DNA of 64,000 nucleotides, from the NCBI RefSeq assembly GCF_000350165.1, contig NZ_CAUI01000005.1, positions 186,001-250,000 on the forward strand, read 5' to 3'. The translations under genes were made by a program, and so were the position numbers. Below, piece after piece: positions 7,522 to 16,577 of this stretch. The DNA is from Halanaerobium saccharolyticum subsp. saccharolyticum DSM 6643. GTDB lineage: Bacteria > Bacillota > Halanaerobiia > Halanaerobiales > Halanaerobiaceae. Under the pieces are notes generated by a model that did not search any database, was not told the origin of the DNA, and worked only from the letters and a program-made list of their open reading frames with translations. Positions within the stretch are counted from its first letter, which is position 1, and every line of letters starts with the position of its first letter.

Positions 7522-8865
7522 ATGAGCCTTATTGAAAAAATAGCAAAGGCGGGGGTGGTTGGAGCTGGCGGTGCCGGTTTTCCTACTCACGTTAAATATG
7601 ACACTAAAGCTGAATATTTAATAATAAATGGAGCTGAATGTGAGCCATTATTACGCTCTGATAAATTTATGATGAGTAATTTCCCTGAAGAAATAGTTGA
7701 GGGTGTAAAAATGGTTGCAGATAGTATTGGAGTCGAGCATACAGTTTTTGCAATCAAGAAAAAATATGAAAATGAATATGCATGCCTAAAAAGAGTTATC
7801 GATGATAAGGGATATGATATTGAATTTTTTTTAATGGAAAGTTTTTATCCTGCTGGTGATGAACATACTATGGTTTTAGATATTACCGGAAGGGTTGTAC
7901 CTGAGATGGGCATTCCATTAGAAGTTGGATGTGTAGTTACTAATGTTGGAACTATATATAATAGTTACCTTGCAAATCAGGACAAAGCTGTCATGGATAA
8001 ATATGTTTCAGTTCTGGCAGAAGTAAATGAGCCAAGAATAGTAAAAGTTCCGATTGGGACTCCCGTAGAAGAATGTATTAAAGCAGCAGGCGGAAGTACT
8101 CTGGATGAATTTGCAGTGATTATCGGTGGCCCAATGATGGGCGAGAATTTAGTTGAAAAAAATGATATTGATAATGCAGTAATCACAAAAACAGATGGTT
8201 CTGTAATTGTTCTTCCTAAGGATCAATTTGTTATAGAAAGAAATCAGCAGAGTATGGAACACATTAAAAATAAAGCAAAAGCTGCCTGTATCCAGTGTAC
8301 CCTCTGTACAGAATACTGTCCGCGTTATTTAAATGGTCATGCTTTAGAACCACATAGAATAATGAGAGCCTTAGCTTATGAAGAGGTTAATTCAGCTGAA
8401 ATTTTTAAATCAGCTCAGCTTTGCTGTTTATGTGGAATATGTGAACTTTATGCTTGTCCAATGGGGTTATCTCCAAGACTGGTTAATGAGTATTATATCG
8501 AAAAAGTTGATGAAAAATATGAAAGCAATAAAACTGAGTATGAACCTCATCCAATGCGTGGGTATAGAAAAATACCGACGGATAGACAGATGGCAAGATT
8601 AGATTTAACCAAATATAATCATCAGGAACTTTATGAATTATTAGAATTAGAAGTGAATGAGGTTATAATTCCTTTAAGTCAGCATATTGGTGCACCTGCA
8701 GAGTTAGCTGTAAGTGAAGGTCAAAAAGTTGAAAGAGGAGATTTGATTGGCAGAGCCAAAGAAAATGCTTTAAGTGTTAATATTCATGCAAGTATAAGTG
8801 GAACAGTAAAAAAGGCAGATTACACTAAAGTAATCATAAGTAGAAGTGCAGAGGTGGTATTATGA
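7522..8865 (+). CDS. pduS: Cobalamin reductase PduS (RnfC-like flavo/iron-sulfur protein)
   Basis: The N-terminal GVVGAGGAGFPTHVKYD and INGAECEPLLRSDKFMM are the NADH/FMN-binding RnfC/NuoF-like signatures. Two ferredoxin-type motifs follow: CIQCTLCTEYCP near residue 257 and CCLCGICELYACP near 299. The C-terminus resembles a barrel-sandwich hybrid (ISQHIGAPAEL-type, VNIHASISGTVKKADY). PduS reduces cob(III)alamin or cob(II)alamin to cob(I)alamin for PduO, and is thought to use the PduT iron-sulfur pore for electrons. At 447 residues it is the usual length. Its stop overlaps the pduT start as ATGA. Confidence 0.93.
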   Translation: MSLIEKIAKAGVVGAGGAGFPTHVKYDTKAEYLIINGAECEPLLRSDKFMMSNFPEEIVEGVKMVADSIGVEHTVFAIKKKYENEYACLKRVIDDKGYDIEFFLMESFYPAGDEHTMVLDITGRVVPEMGIPLEVGCVVTNVGTIYNSYLANQDKAVMDKYVSVLAEVNEPRIVKVPIGTPVEECIKAAGGSTLDEFAVIIGGPMMGENLVEKNDIDNAVITKTDGSVIVLPKDQFVIERNQQSMEHIKNKAKAACIQCTLCTEYCPRYLNGHALEPHRIMRALAYEEVNSAEIFKSAQLCCLCGICELYACPMGLSPRLVNEYYIEKVDEKYESNKTEYEPHPMRGYRKIPTDRQMARLDLTKYNHQELYELLELEVNEVIIPLSQHIGAPAELAVSEGQKVERGDLIGRAKENALSVNIHASISGTVKKADYTKVIISRSAEVVL

Positions 8866-9410
8866 TAAGAACAATTGGCATGCTTGAATTTAATTCCATA
8901 AGTCAGGGGATTAAAGTGGCAGATGTTATGAAAAAAGCTGCTGATGTAGATTTGATTCTGGCCCAGCCGAATTGTCCTGGTAAATATACAATTTTGATTT
9001 CGGGTGATGTGAGTGCTGTTAAAACATCAATTTCTTCAGGAAAAGAAGCTTCAGGACCATTTTTAGTTGACGATATGATAGTATCAAGAATTCATGAAGA
9101 TTTGATTAGTGCTATTAATGGAACAACTGAAGTAGAAGCTGTTAATGCTGTTGGAGTACTGGAATATTTCTCTATGCCGAGTGCTATTATAGGTGCAGAT
9201 GCTGCTGCAAAGGCATCTGATGTTAAGCTTATACAGGTTAGATTAGGAACAGGGCTTGGAGGTAAAGCATATGTTAGCTTTACTGGGGATGTGAGTGCTG
9301 TCCAACAGGCTTTAAATGCAGCTGAAGCAGTAACTTATGGCAATGGAATGCTTTATAATAAAGTATTTATTTCTTCACCAGATAAGGATGTATTTAAGAC
9401 ATTATTATAA
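8862..9410 (+). CDS. pduT: Tandem-BMC trimeric shell protein PduT with iron-sulfur pore
   Basis: Two BMC domains are fused in 182 residues: the first from RTIGMLEFNSISQGIKVADV, the second from NAVGVLEYFSMPSAIIGADA. Between them is the linker SAINGTTEVEAVNAVG. Cys38, in AQPNCPGKY, is at the pore position where known PduT trimers use one Cys per subunit to hold a [4Fe-4S] cluster. The trimer may pass electrons across the shell to PduS, whose gene overlaps this one by four bases. Length and Cys position both fit the family closely, so the call is firm; cluster content is inferred from homologues. Confidence 0.93.
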   Translation: MIRTIGMLEFNSISQGIKVADVMKKAADVDLILAQPNCPGKYTILISGDVSAVKTSISSGKEASGPFLVDDMIVSRIHEDLISAINGTTEVEAVNAVGVLEYFSMPSAIIGADAAAKASDVKLIQVRLGTGLGGKAYVSFTGDVSAVQQALNAAEAVTYGNGMLYNKVFISSPDKDVFKTLL

Positions 9411-9455
9411 AATGGTTTATTAAAAGTGTATTAGTCATAGAAGGGAAAGGTGTTT

Positions 9456-10691
9456 ATGAATGTTTTCGTGCTGAATTGTGGAAGTTCTTCTTTAAAATAT
9501 CAGTTAATAAATATGAAAAATGAAAAAGTTATCGCTCAAGGGTTGGTTGAAAAAATTGGCGAAGAAATTTCATTTTTAAAACATACTTCTAACTGTGACG
9601 AAATAGTTATTGAAGAAAATATTAAAGATCATAACCAGGCAATTGAGCTCGTTTTAGAAGTTCTTCAGAGCAGAGAACATGGTGTTATAGAAAATATGGA
9701 TGAAATCAATGTTGTTGGCCATAGAGTTGTACATGCAGGTGAAAAATTTTCTGGTTCAGTATTAATCACTAAGGCAGTGATAGATGCACTTCGAGAAAAT
9801 ATTAAACTGGCTCCACTTCATAACCCTGCAAATATTATAGGTATTGAAGTTAGCAAAAAATTAATGCCTAAGACTCCTGATGTTGGAGTCTTTGATACAG
9901 CATTTCATCAATCAATGCCTGCTGAATCTTTTCTCTATGCTCTGCCTTATGAGTGGTATCAAGAAAATGGAGTCCGGAGATATGGATTTCATGGGACTTC
10001 TCATAAGTATGTTTCTGAGCGTGGTGCAGAAATTTTAAATAAAGAATATTATGACCTGAAAATAATCACCTGTCATTTGGGTAATGGTGCTAGTGTGGCA
10101 GCTATAGATCACGGTAAGGTTATTGATACAAGTATGGGTCTCACTCCCTTAGAAGGTCTTGTTATGGGGACAAGACCAGGCGATTTAGACCCGGGTATAA
10201 TTCCATATATAATGAAAGAAAGAAACATGACAATTGAAGAGGTAGATCAGGCTTTTAATAAAGCAAGTGGAGTACTCGGTATCTCTGGTTTAAGTAATGA
10301 TTTTAGAGAACTAACTGAAGCTGCAGAAAAGGGGAACAAACGGGCAGAGCTTGCTATTGATATTTTCTGTAGAAGGGTAAAAAAATATATTGGAGCTTAT
10401 ATAGCTTTAATGGATGGAGTTGATCTTTTGATTTTTACTGCAGGTATTGGAGAAAATGCAGTAGATGTTAGAGCTAAAATACTATCCAATCTTGAAAATT
10501 TGGGAATAATAATTAATCAAGATAAGAACAAAAGTAGAGGAAAAGAAATAAAAATCAGTTCAGATTCTTCAGCTGTTGATGTATATATAATTCCTACAAA
10601 TGAAGAATTAGTTATAGCAAGAGAAGCTAAAAAAATTATAGAAAATAACATAAAAAATTTAATTATTGATATTCTTAATGAAAACAATTAA
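9456..10691 (+). CDS. pduW: Acetate/propionate kinase (PduW/AckA)
   Basis: ATG 9456 starts MNVFVLNCGSSSLKYQLI, the ASKHA kinase N-terminus; a GTG at 9450 overlaps the GGAAAGG site. Family motifs follow: VGHRVVHAGEKF, GVFDTAFHQSMP, RYGFHGTSHKYV, HLGNGASVAAI, MGLTPLEGLVMGTRPGDLDP and FTAGIGENA. The product makes ATP from acyl phosphate, completing the route PduP to PduL to kinase; propionyl phosphate is likely given the operon, but acetyl phosphate would also be used. At 411 residues it is slightly longer than typical AckA, with an Asn/Ile-rich C-terminus. PduW and AckA are chosen between by context only. Confidence 0.93.
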   Translation: MNVFVLNCGSSSLKYQLINMKNEKVIAQGLVEKIGEEISFLKHTSNCDEIVIEENIKDHNQAIELVLEVLQSREHGVIENMDEINVVGHRVVHAGEKFSGSVLITKAVIDALRENIKLAPLHNPANIIGIEVSKKLMPKTPDVGVFDTAFHQSMPAESFLYALPYEWYQENGVRRYGFHGTSHKYVSERGAEILNKEYYDLKIITCHLGNGASVAAIDHGKVIDTSMGLTPLEGLVMGTRPGDLDPGIIPYIMKERNMTIEEVDQAFNKASGVLGISGLSNDFRELTEAAEKGNKRAELAIDIFCRRVKKYIGAYIALMDGVDLLIFTAGIGENAVDVRAKILSNLENLGIIINQDKNKSRGKEIKISSDSSAVDVYIIPTNEELVIAREAKKIIENNIKNLIIDILNENN

Positions 10692-10774
10692 TATCACTAA
10701 GTAAAATCAATTTAGTTTAAAGAGATACTGGAAAGGTATAGAGTTGAAAAGGACTGACTGGGGGAGGCTAAGTG

Positions 10775-12067
10775 ATGCTGTTAAATGATCTGATTAAAAA
10801 AGAAGATGCAGCAAAATATATAAAGGAAAATACAGATTTATTTAAACCAAACAGCAGAATTACTGCCTCTAACCTGCATTCTCAAAGTTTAAGTGTAAAT
10901 AGTCTTGCTAATAATTTGATTTTACTTGAAGATAAAGAGAATCATAAAAAGGTTATTTTTAAACAGGTATTACCTTTTGTTAGGCAGGCTGCAGAAGATA
11001 ATGTATATATACCACTGCCTAAAGAGAGGATATATTCGGAGTATTTTTCAATAAAGTTAATGGGGTTAATTTGTCCAGGATATGTACCTAAAATATATTA
11101 TTTTGATCGAGAAAAAAATATTCTTTTAATTGAATATATTTATGGGTTTGAGATTTTAAGAAGTGCATTTATCAGGGGTAAAAAATTTGATCATCTGGGA
11201 AAACAACTAGGTGAATTTTTAGCAAAAAAAGATTTTTTCACTTCAAAATTATTTTTAGAAATAGAAGATTTTAATATATTATCTGATTTTTTTAATAAAT
11301 CTAAAGGTATTGAAGTATGGGATAAGCTTCTTTTTAGGGGGTCACTGCTTGAAGCTTTAAATAAGGAGATAAATCCTCTTTTAAAAGAAAAAATTGAAGT
11401 ATTTAGAAATAAAGAATTTGTTATAAAAGAAGTTGAAAAAATAAGATCAATATTTAAAAGCAAAAAGCAGTGTTTAGTTCATGCAGATTTACATACCTCA
11501 AATATTTTTGTATGTAAAGATAAAATTAAAATATTTGATAGTGAATATGCAATGTATGGGCCAGCATCTTATGATATGGCAAGATTATTATCAAATATAA
11601 TATTAAATTACAGCTCAATAATTGGAATGGAGTATGACCCAAAGAAAAAAGATTACCAGGATTATTTATTAAATTTACTTGAAGAGATTTATAATAAATA
11701 TAAAAACAAATATTCTGATTTGGTAAAAAAACATTCTGATTGTAATGATTTGTATTTAAATAATTATTTTAAAGAATATTTATCTGAAGTTATTTCCCTA
11801 ACTGCCTGTACTATTATTATGAGAATTTATGAGGCTGGTTTATGTCTTGATTTTAAACAAATATCTAATTTAAAAACAAGAGCAGTTGGTCAGGGCTTTA
11901 TTATTGAACTTGCTGAAGAACTTTTTGCTAAGAATAAAGACTTAAAAACTATTAAAGAATTCAAAAATTTTATTAGTAAATTAAGTTTAGAGTATCAGGT
12001 GCGAAGTATTGTTGATTTATTAGTTGAAACAACTGATAAGTTAACTCCAAAAAAAATAATAAGCTAA
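10775..12067 (+). CDS. Methylthioribose-kinase-like (MtnK-family) sugar kinase
   Basis: The 430-residue protein is an aminoglycoside-phosphotransferase-fold kinase closest in pattern to 5-methylthioribose kinase. Early ATP-lobe residues read VIFKQVLPFVRQAAEDN, then PKERIYSEYFSIKLMG and GYVPKIYYFDREKNILLIEY. The catalytic loop is VHADLHTSNIFV (about residues 232-243), and the metal-binding segment is FDSEYAMYGPASYDMARL. MtnK phosphorylates the C1 hydroxyl of methylthioribose, and relatives act on 5-deoxyribose from 5'-deoxyadenosine. It lies inside the pdu operon between pduW and a second pduP, where such a kinase is not a standard member. ATG 10775 is chosen over GTG 10772 for better spacing from GGGGGAGG. 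The substrate is inferred. Confidence 0.75.
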   Translation: MLLNDLIKKEDAAKYIKENTDLFKPNSRITASNLHSQSLSVNSLANNLILLEDKENHKKVIFKQVLPFVRQAAEDNVYIPLPKERIYSEYFSIKLMGLICPGYVPKIYYFDREKNILLIEYIYGFEILRSAFIRGKKFDHLGKQLGEFLAKKDFFTSKLFLEIEDFNILSDFFNKSKGIEVWDKLLFRGSLLEALNKEINPLLKEKIEVFRNKEFVIKEVEKIRSIFKSKKQCLVHADLHTSNIFVCKDKIKIFDSEYAMYGPASYDMARLLSNIILNYSSIIGMEYDPKKKDYQDYLLNLLEEIYNKYKNKYSDLVKKHSDCNDLYLNNYFKEYLSEVISLTACTIIMRIYEAGLCLDFKQISNLKTRAVGQGFIIELAEELFAKNKDLKTIKEFKNFISKLSLEYQVRSIVDLLVETTDKLTPKKIIS

Positions 12068-12150
12068 AAAAATATTCAGGTGATTTTTAAAGCTGAAGTT
12101 TAAATTCTTTAAAAATAGATATACAAGTAACTAAAAAAGGAGGAAAGAAA

Positions 12151-13554
12151 TTGAAAATTAAGGAAAATGAATTAGATAAAATTGTAAATCAAGTAATAAG
12201 TTCACTAAATAATAAACAGAACTCTAATGATTTTAATACTAAAATTAATTATGGGATTTTTTCAACAATGGATGAAGCTATAGCTGAAGCAGTAAAAGCA
12301 CAAGCATGTCTTCAGTTAAATTATTCTACTGAAGCAAGGGAAAAAATTATTAAATCTATCAGAAAAAACGTTTCAAAACACGTAGAAAAAATATCTGAAA
12401 TGGCTGTGGAAGAAACAGATATGGGGCGTATTGAAGATAAGATAATTAAAAACAATTTAGCAATAAATAAGACTCCTGGTACAGAAGATTTAAGAACTGA
12501 AGCTTTTAGCGGAAAAAAAGGGTTAACAATTGTAGAAGAAGCTCCCTTTGGAGTAATCTGTTCTATTGCACCTGTTACAAATCCAACAGAAACTATTATT
12601 TCTAATGCTATATCAATGATTGCATCTTGTAATGGAGTTGTTTTTAATAGTCATCCAGGAGCTAAAAAAGTTTCTAAATATATTATTGAAGTATTAAATA
12701 AGGTAATTATGGAGGCGGGGGGACCAGAAAATTTACTGACTGCTGTTAATGAGCCAACTCTTCAAACAGTAGAAAGTTGTATGAGAGATGACAGAATTGC
12801 AATGATCGTTGCAACAGGTGGCCCTGGTGTAGTTAATGCTGCTCTTTCGTCAGGAAAAAAAGCCATTGGCGCTGGAGCTGGTAATCCGCCTGTTTTAGTT
12901 GATGACACAGTTGACTTAAAAAGGGTTGCAAAAGATATTATAAATGGGGCGAGTTTTGATAATAATCTGCCCTGCACCTCAGAAAAAGCTATTGTTGCTT
13001 TAGAAAGCATTGCTGATTCTTTATTAAATGAGATGACTAATCAAAATGCGCAGCTAGTACATGATATAAAAGCTTTAGAAAGAGTAATTTTAAATGATGA
13101 TGGTTCAATTAATAAAGCTTTAGTTGGAAAAGATGCAGCTTTTATTTTAAATAAAGCCGGCTTGAAAGCAAAAAGCGAAGATCTACGTTTGGTAATTGTC
13201 GATGTAGATTTAAGGCATCCATTTGTTCAAAAAGAACAATTAATGCCAGTTATTCCTCTAGTTAGAGCTAAGAATTTTAATGAAGCAATGGAGATGGGAG
13301 TTGACATTGAAGAAGGGAATCGTCATACTGCAATTATTCATTCTAAAAATGTAGATAATCTAACAAAATTTGCAAAGAAAATTGAAACAACTATCTATGT
13401 AAAAAATGCGCCTTCATATGCTGGTATTGGAGCTGGTGGAGAGGGATATGCTACCTTTACTATTGCAGGACCTACTGGAGAAGGATTAACTTCTGCTAGA
13501 AGTTTTACTAGAAAAAGAAGATGTGTATTAGTGGATGGTTTTTCCATTATATAA
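12151..13554 (+). CDS. CoA-acylating aldehyde dehydrogenase, PduP paralogue (copy 2)
   Basis: A TTG start at 12151 follows AAGGAGGA with 5 bases between. The 467-residue protein is collinear with PduP copy 1: N-terminal targeting helix ENELDKIVNQVISSL (about 4-18), linker, catalytic Cys275 in NNLPCTSEK, and the same C-terminal FTRKRRCVLVDGFSII. Differences cluster near the active site (STNPSPTI in copy 1 against VTNPTETI here; VLCTSE against LPCTSE). Two acylating dehydrogenases in one microcompartment suggest different aldehydes, for example propionaldehyde and acetaldehyde, or a dosage effect. It directly follows the MtnK-like gene, which is suggestive because 5-deoxyribose breakdown yields acetaldehyde. 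Family is certain; substrate split is speculation. Confidence 0.92.
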   Translation: MKIKENELDKIVNQVISSLNNKQNSNDFNTKINYGIFSTMDEAIAEAVKAQACLQLNYSTEAREKIIKSIRKNVSKHVEKISEMAVEETDMGRIEDKIIKNNLAINKTPGTEDLRTEAFSGKKGLTIVEEAPFGVICSIAPVTNPTETIISNAISMIASCNGVVFNSHPGAKKVSKYIIEVLNKVIMEAGGPENLLTAVNEPTLQTVESCMRDDRIAMIVATGGPGVVNAALSSGKKAIGAGAGNPPVLVDDTVDLKRVAKDIINGASFDNNLPCTSEKAIVALESIADSLLNEMTNQNAQLVHDIKALERVILNDDGSINKALVGKDAAFILNKAGLKAKSEDLRLVIVDVDLRHPFVQKEQLMPVIPLVRAKNFNEAMEMGVDIEEGNRHTAIIHSKNVDNLTKFAKKIETTIYVKNAPSYAGIGAGGEGYATFTIAGPTGEGLTSARSFTRKRRCVLVDGFSII

Positions 13555-13644
13555 GTCATTAGTTTTTAATTGAGAAGGTCACTAATATAAGTCGGATTAC
13601 ATTTTTGTAGAGTAGTATTTTAATTTTCAGTAGGGGGTGGATTA

Positions 13645-14781
13645 ATGAGTTTATTTAATTTTGAATTTCAAATAAAAACAAAAATAATATTTGGTGAAAA
13701 TAAAATAGAAAAATTAAATGATAGCTTAGAATCTTTTGGAGTAAAAAGAATTATGCTAGTTGTCGATAAAGGAATTATAGAAGCTGGATTAATTGATAAG
13801 GTTGAAAAAATACTTAAGAAATCTGACTTTGAGTATTTTATTTTTGATCAAGTAAAACCGGACCCAACTATTGAGATAGTCAATTCTGGGATTAAATTTC
13901 TTTTAGAAAATAAGGTAGATGCTTTAGTAGCAGTTGGCGGAGGTAGCCCTATTGATACAGCTAAAGCAATTAGAGCTTCGTTTTCAAATGTGGAATTAGC
14001 CGATAAAATAAGTGTTGATAAATTACCTTTAATTACAATCCCTACTACTTCTGGTTCCGGAAGTGAAGTTACTAAAGCAGTTGTAATAAAAGATGAAAAT
14101 ACTAAAAAGAAATTTGCTGTAGCTGATGAAAATCTAGCGCCAGATATTAGTATTGTTGACCCTATTATGACTAAAACATTACCACCACAATTAACTGCAA
14201 TTGGTGGAATGGATGCACTAAGTCATTGTATCGAATCATATGTTTCTCATGCTGCAGTTTTGCCTTTTGAAATGATTGCAACCAAAGGGATTGAGATGGT
14301 AAAAAACTATCTTAGACCTGCTGTAGGAAATGGAAATAATATGGAAGCACGAGCAGGAATGTCACTTGCCAGCTTATTCGGAGGTATTTCATTAAGTAAC
14401 TGTGGATTAGGACTGGTACATGCAATTTCTCATCCTTTAGGGGGTCAATTTAATATTCCTCATGGTTTAGCAAATACAATGATTTTGCCATATGTTATGG
14501 AGTTTAATATTATTGCCAATCCAGCTAAATTTGCTAATATTGCATATTTATTTGGGGTAAATATTGAAAATATGACTGAAATGGAAGCAGCCTGTAAAGG
14601 GATAGAAGAAATAAAAAAAATCAAAAAAGATATTGGTTTAGATTATAGTTTAAATGATTTTGGAGTAGATAAATTTGAGTATATAGCAGAATTAGCTCTA
14701 AAAGAAAAATTAATGTTAAAAAGTAATCCACGCTCTATAGAAAAAAAAGATATTATAAAAATATTGAGAAGAGCTTATTGA
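13645..14781 (+). CDS. pduQ: Iron-containing alcohol dehydrogenase PduQ (propanol dehydrogenase)
   Basis: The 378-residue protein is a group III metal-dependent alcohol dehydrogenase: NAD-binding VAVGGGSPIDTAKAIRA, then IPTTSGSGSEVTKAVVI, and the metal-ligand region GMDALSHCIESYVSH followed by HAISHPLGGQFNIPHGLANT with conserved His residues. In pdu microcompartments PduQ reduces propionaldehyde to 1-propanol, regenerating NAD+ for PduP inside the shell. It follows the second pduP gene and has a GGGGGTGG site before ATG 13645. No separate targeting helix is visible at its N-terminus, which begins directly with the catalytic fold. Confidence 0.92.
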   Translation: MSLFNFEFQIKTKIIFGENKIEKLNDSLESFGVKRIMLVVDKGIIEAGLIDKVEKILKKSDFEYFIFDQVKPDPTIEIVNSGIKFLLENKVDALVAVGGGSPIDTAKAIRASFSNVELADKISVDKLPLITIPTTSGSGSEVTKAVVIKDENTKKKFAVADENLAPDISIVDPIMTKTLPPQLTAIGGMDALSHCIESYVSHAAVLPFEMIATKGIEMVKNYLRPAVGNGNNMEARAGMSLASLFGGISLSNCGLGLVHAISHPLGGQFNIPHGLANTMILPYVMEFNIIANPAKFANIAYLFGVNIENMTEMEAACKGIEEIKKIKKDIGLDYSLNDFGVDKFEYIAELALKEKLMLKSNPRSIEKKDIIKILRRAY

Positions 14782-14834
14782 TATTTTGATAAAGGATAGA
14801 TAATATGAATAACTTAATTTCTGGAGGAGATAAC

Positions 14835-15188
14835 ATGTCCGAATCAAATAATAGAAAAGACAGAGTAATACAAGAATATGTTCCAGGAAAACAGGTGACT
14901 CTGGTTCATTTAATTGCCCATCCTTCAGCTGATATTTATAAAAAAATTGGTTTAAATGAACAACACGAAGCTCTAGGAATTTTAACTATTACTCCAAGTG
15001 AAGCGGCTATAATTGCTGCAGATTCTGCAAGTAAAAATGCAGATATAAAAATTGGGTTTATTGATCGTTTTAGTGGTTCTTTAGTAATAAGTGGAAAAGT
15101 ATCAAGTGTTGAATCTGCTCTTAAAAATATTTTAAATTTATTAGAAAATGTTTTAGGCTTTGACATAACAGAAATCACGAGGTCATAA
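14835..15188 (+). CDS. pduU: Circularly permuted BMC shell protein PduU/EutS type
   Basis: ATG 14835 follows CTGGAGGAG; an in-frame ATG at 14805 has no comparable site. The 117-residue product matches PduU: N-terminal [20 protein letters not shown], which forms the beta-barrel cap on the pore, then [20 protein letters not shown], and the permuted C-terminal end [14 protein letters not shown]. PduU tiles are hexameric with an occluded pore and are thought to anchor the GTPase PduV encoded next, three bases downstream. Confidence 0.92.
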   Translation: MSESNNRKDRVIQEYVPGKQVTLVHLIAHPSADIYKKIGLNEQHEALGILTITPSEAAIIAADSASKNADIKIGFIDRFSGSLVISGKVSSVESALKNILNLLENVLGFDITEITRS

Positions 15189-15191
15189 GGC

Positions 15192-15626
15192 ATGAAAGAT
15201 ATAATTTTGATTGGTGGCACAAAAGCCGGTAAAACTACTTTATTAAGAGTATTGAAGGGAAAAAAATATCAAGAAATTGATATTAGAACCCAAAGTTTAG
15301 AGTTTGAAGAGCAAGTTATAGATACCCCGGGAGAATATATAGAAAACAGACAGTATTACACAGCTTTAATTTCAGCTGCTCAAGAAGCTAAAATAATTGC
15401 TTTAATAGCCGATGCTACTGCAGACCAGTTTTTTTTCCCACCTACATTTGCTTCAATATTTGCTAGACCTGTAATTGGGATTGTAACTAAAACTGATGCA
15501 GAAGAGGCTGATATCGAATACGCTAAAGATATCTTGGAAATGGCAGGAGCTGAAAAAATATTTTTAACTAGTTCTTTGACTGGAAAAGGAATTGATAAAT
15601 TATCAAATTACATCTCAAATCAATAA
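15192..15626 (+). CDS. pduV: EutP/PduV-family small GTPase
   Basis: The 144-residue product has a P-loop GGTKAGKTTL (8-17), a G3 motif DTPGEYIENRQYYTAL (about 50-65) and a G4 motif TKTD (about 99-102) with SSLTGKGI as the likely G5 region. This is the EutP/PduV group of Ras-like GTPases found in microcompartment operons; PduV has been linked to movement or positioning of the compartment through PduU. The gene follows pduU with a three-base gap. Confidence 0.92.
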   Translation: MKDIILIGGTKAGKTTLLRVLKGKKYQEIDIRTQSLEFEEQVIDTPGEYIENRQYYTALISAAQEAKIIALIADATADQFFFPPTFASIFARPVIGIVTKTDAEEADIEYAKDILEMAGAEKIFLTSSLTGKGIDKLSNYISNQ

Positions 15627-15683
15627 TTTGAAAGTGGATTAATGGTTTAGCAGTGAAAATTTTTAATATAGAGGTGATTAATA

Positions 15684-16337
15684 ATGTTAGAATCAGAATT
15701 GAAAGCGCAAATTAAAAAAATAATTAAAGAAACTTTAGGAGAAGATATAAAATCAAGTACTAATAATGAAAAAACTGTAACATTAGAAGCATCAGGTAGA
15801 CATGTTCATTTATGTCAGGATCATGTTGATCAGCTTTTTGGTAAAGGATATAGACTAACTCCAAAAAGGGAGTTATCTCAACCAGGTCAATTTCTTGCGG
15901 AAGAAAAAGTAAAATTAATTGGGAAAAAAGGAATAATTGAAAAGGCAGCAGTTTTAGGGCCGGCAAGATCACATTCTCAGGTAGAGCTTTCTAAAACAGA
16001 TTCAATTCAGTTAGGAATTGATGCCCCATTAAGATTTTCAGGGGATATTAAAGATAGTGCTTCGGTTTTTATAGCTTCTGCTGAAAATGTAATTAAATTA
16101 GAAGAAGGAGTTATTATTGCAAAAAGACATATACATATGACTCCCGAAGATGCTGAAAAACTTGAAGTTAAAGATGGAGATATTGTTTCAATTGAAGCAT
16201 TAACTGAGAGGCCAGTTGTTTTTAAAGATGTTCTTATTAGAGTTAATGAAGAATACAGCTTGAATATGCATATCGATTATGATGAAGCAAATGCATGTTT
16301 ATTTTCTAAAGGAGACAAAGCAAGACTAATAAAATAA
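15684..16337 (+). CDS. pduL: Phosphate propanoyltransferase PduL
   Basis: The product converts propionyl-CoA and phosphate to propionyl phosphate and CoA, recycling CoA inside the compartment. At 217 residues it fits PduL. Residues 2-16 (LESELKAQIKKIIKETL) form the targeting helix. Two repeated beta-barrel halves each carry a zinc-type His motif: SGRHVHLCQDHVDQLFG near 38 and AKRHIHMTPEDAEKLE near 149. LGPARSHSQVELS between them is a typical substrate-loop segment. It closes the pdu operon and is followed by a rho-independent terminator at 16390-16450. Confidence 0.94.
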   Translation: MLESELKAQIKKIIKETLGEDIKSSTNNEKTVTLEASGRHVHLCQDHVDQLFGKGYRLTPKRELSQPGQFLAEEKVKLIGKKGIIEKAAVLGPARSHSQVELSKTDSIQLGIDAPLRFSGDIKDSASVFIASAENVIKLEEGVIIAKRHIHMTPEDAEKLEVKDGDIVSIEALTERPVVFKDVLIRVNEEYSLNMHIDYDEANACLFSKGDKARLIK

Positions 16338-16389
16338 TAATTCAAAAACTAGTATGTTCATTATTTTGTTTCTAAATAAATATTGTTAT

Positions 16390-16450
16390 ACCCCTCCCTT
16401 TTTATTAGACAGGTTAATTTAGAATCTGTTTTTTAGAAAGGGGTTTTTTT
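16390..16450 (+). terminator. Rho-independent terminator of the pdu operon
   Basis: ACCCCT at 16390-16395 pairs with AGGGGT ending at 16444, enclosing a long partly paired AT-rich middle (TTAGACAG against CTGTTTTTTAG), followed by seven T at 16444-16450. It is the first strong terminator after the long pdu gene run. Confidence 0.75.
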
Positions 16451-16577
16451 ATCTGAGTATAAGATTTATTATATTACCAATAAAAAAGGAGATTAAATAA
16501 TTATGTTGAAATTAAATGATAGAGGATAAATAAAAAATAATTATTTAAGAAAATAATATATAAAGGAATGTTTTATA

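Noticed and set aside
8378-8602. Alternative plus-strand frame inside pduS
   Set aside because: The PduS frame encodes the conserved ferredoxin motifs here; the other frame has no recognisable domain.
16503-16529. Eight-codon frame MLKLNDRG with AAGGAG upstream of the DUF2254 gene
   Set aside because: It could be a leader peptide, but no terminator or regulatory codon bias is seen and it resembles a chance ribosome site in AT-rich DNA; its sequence partly resembles the true start at 16578.
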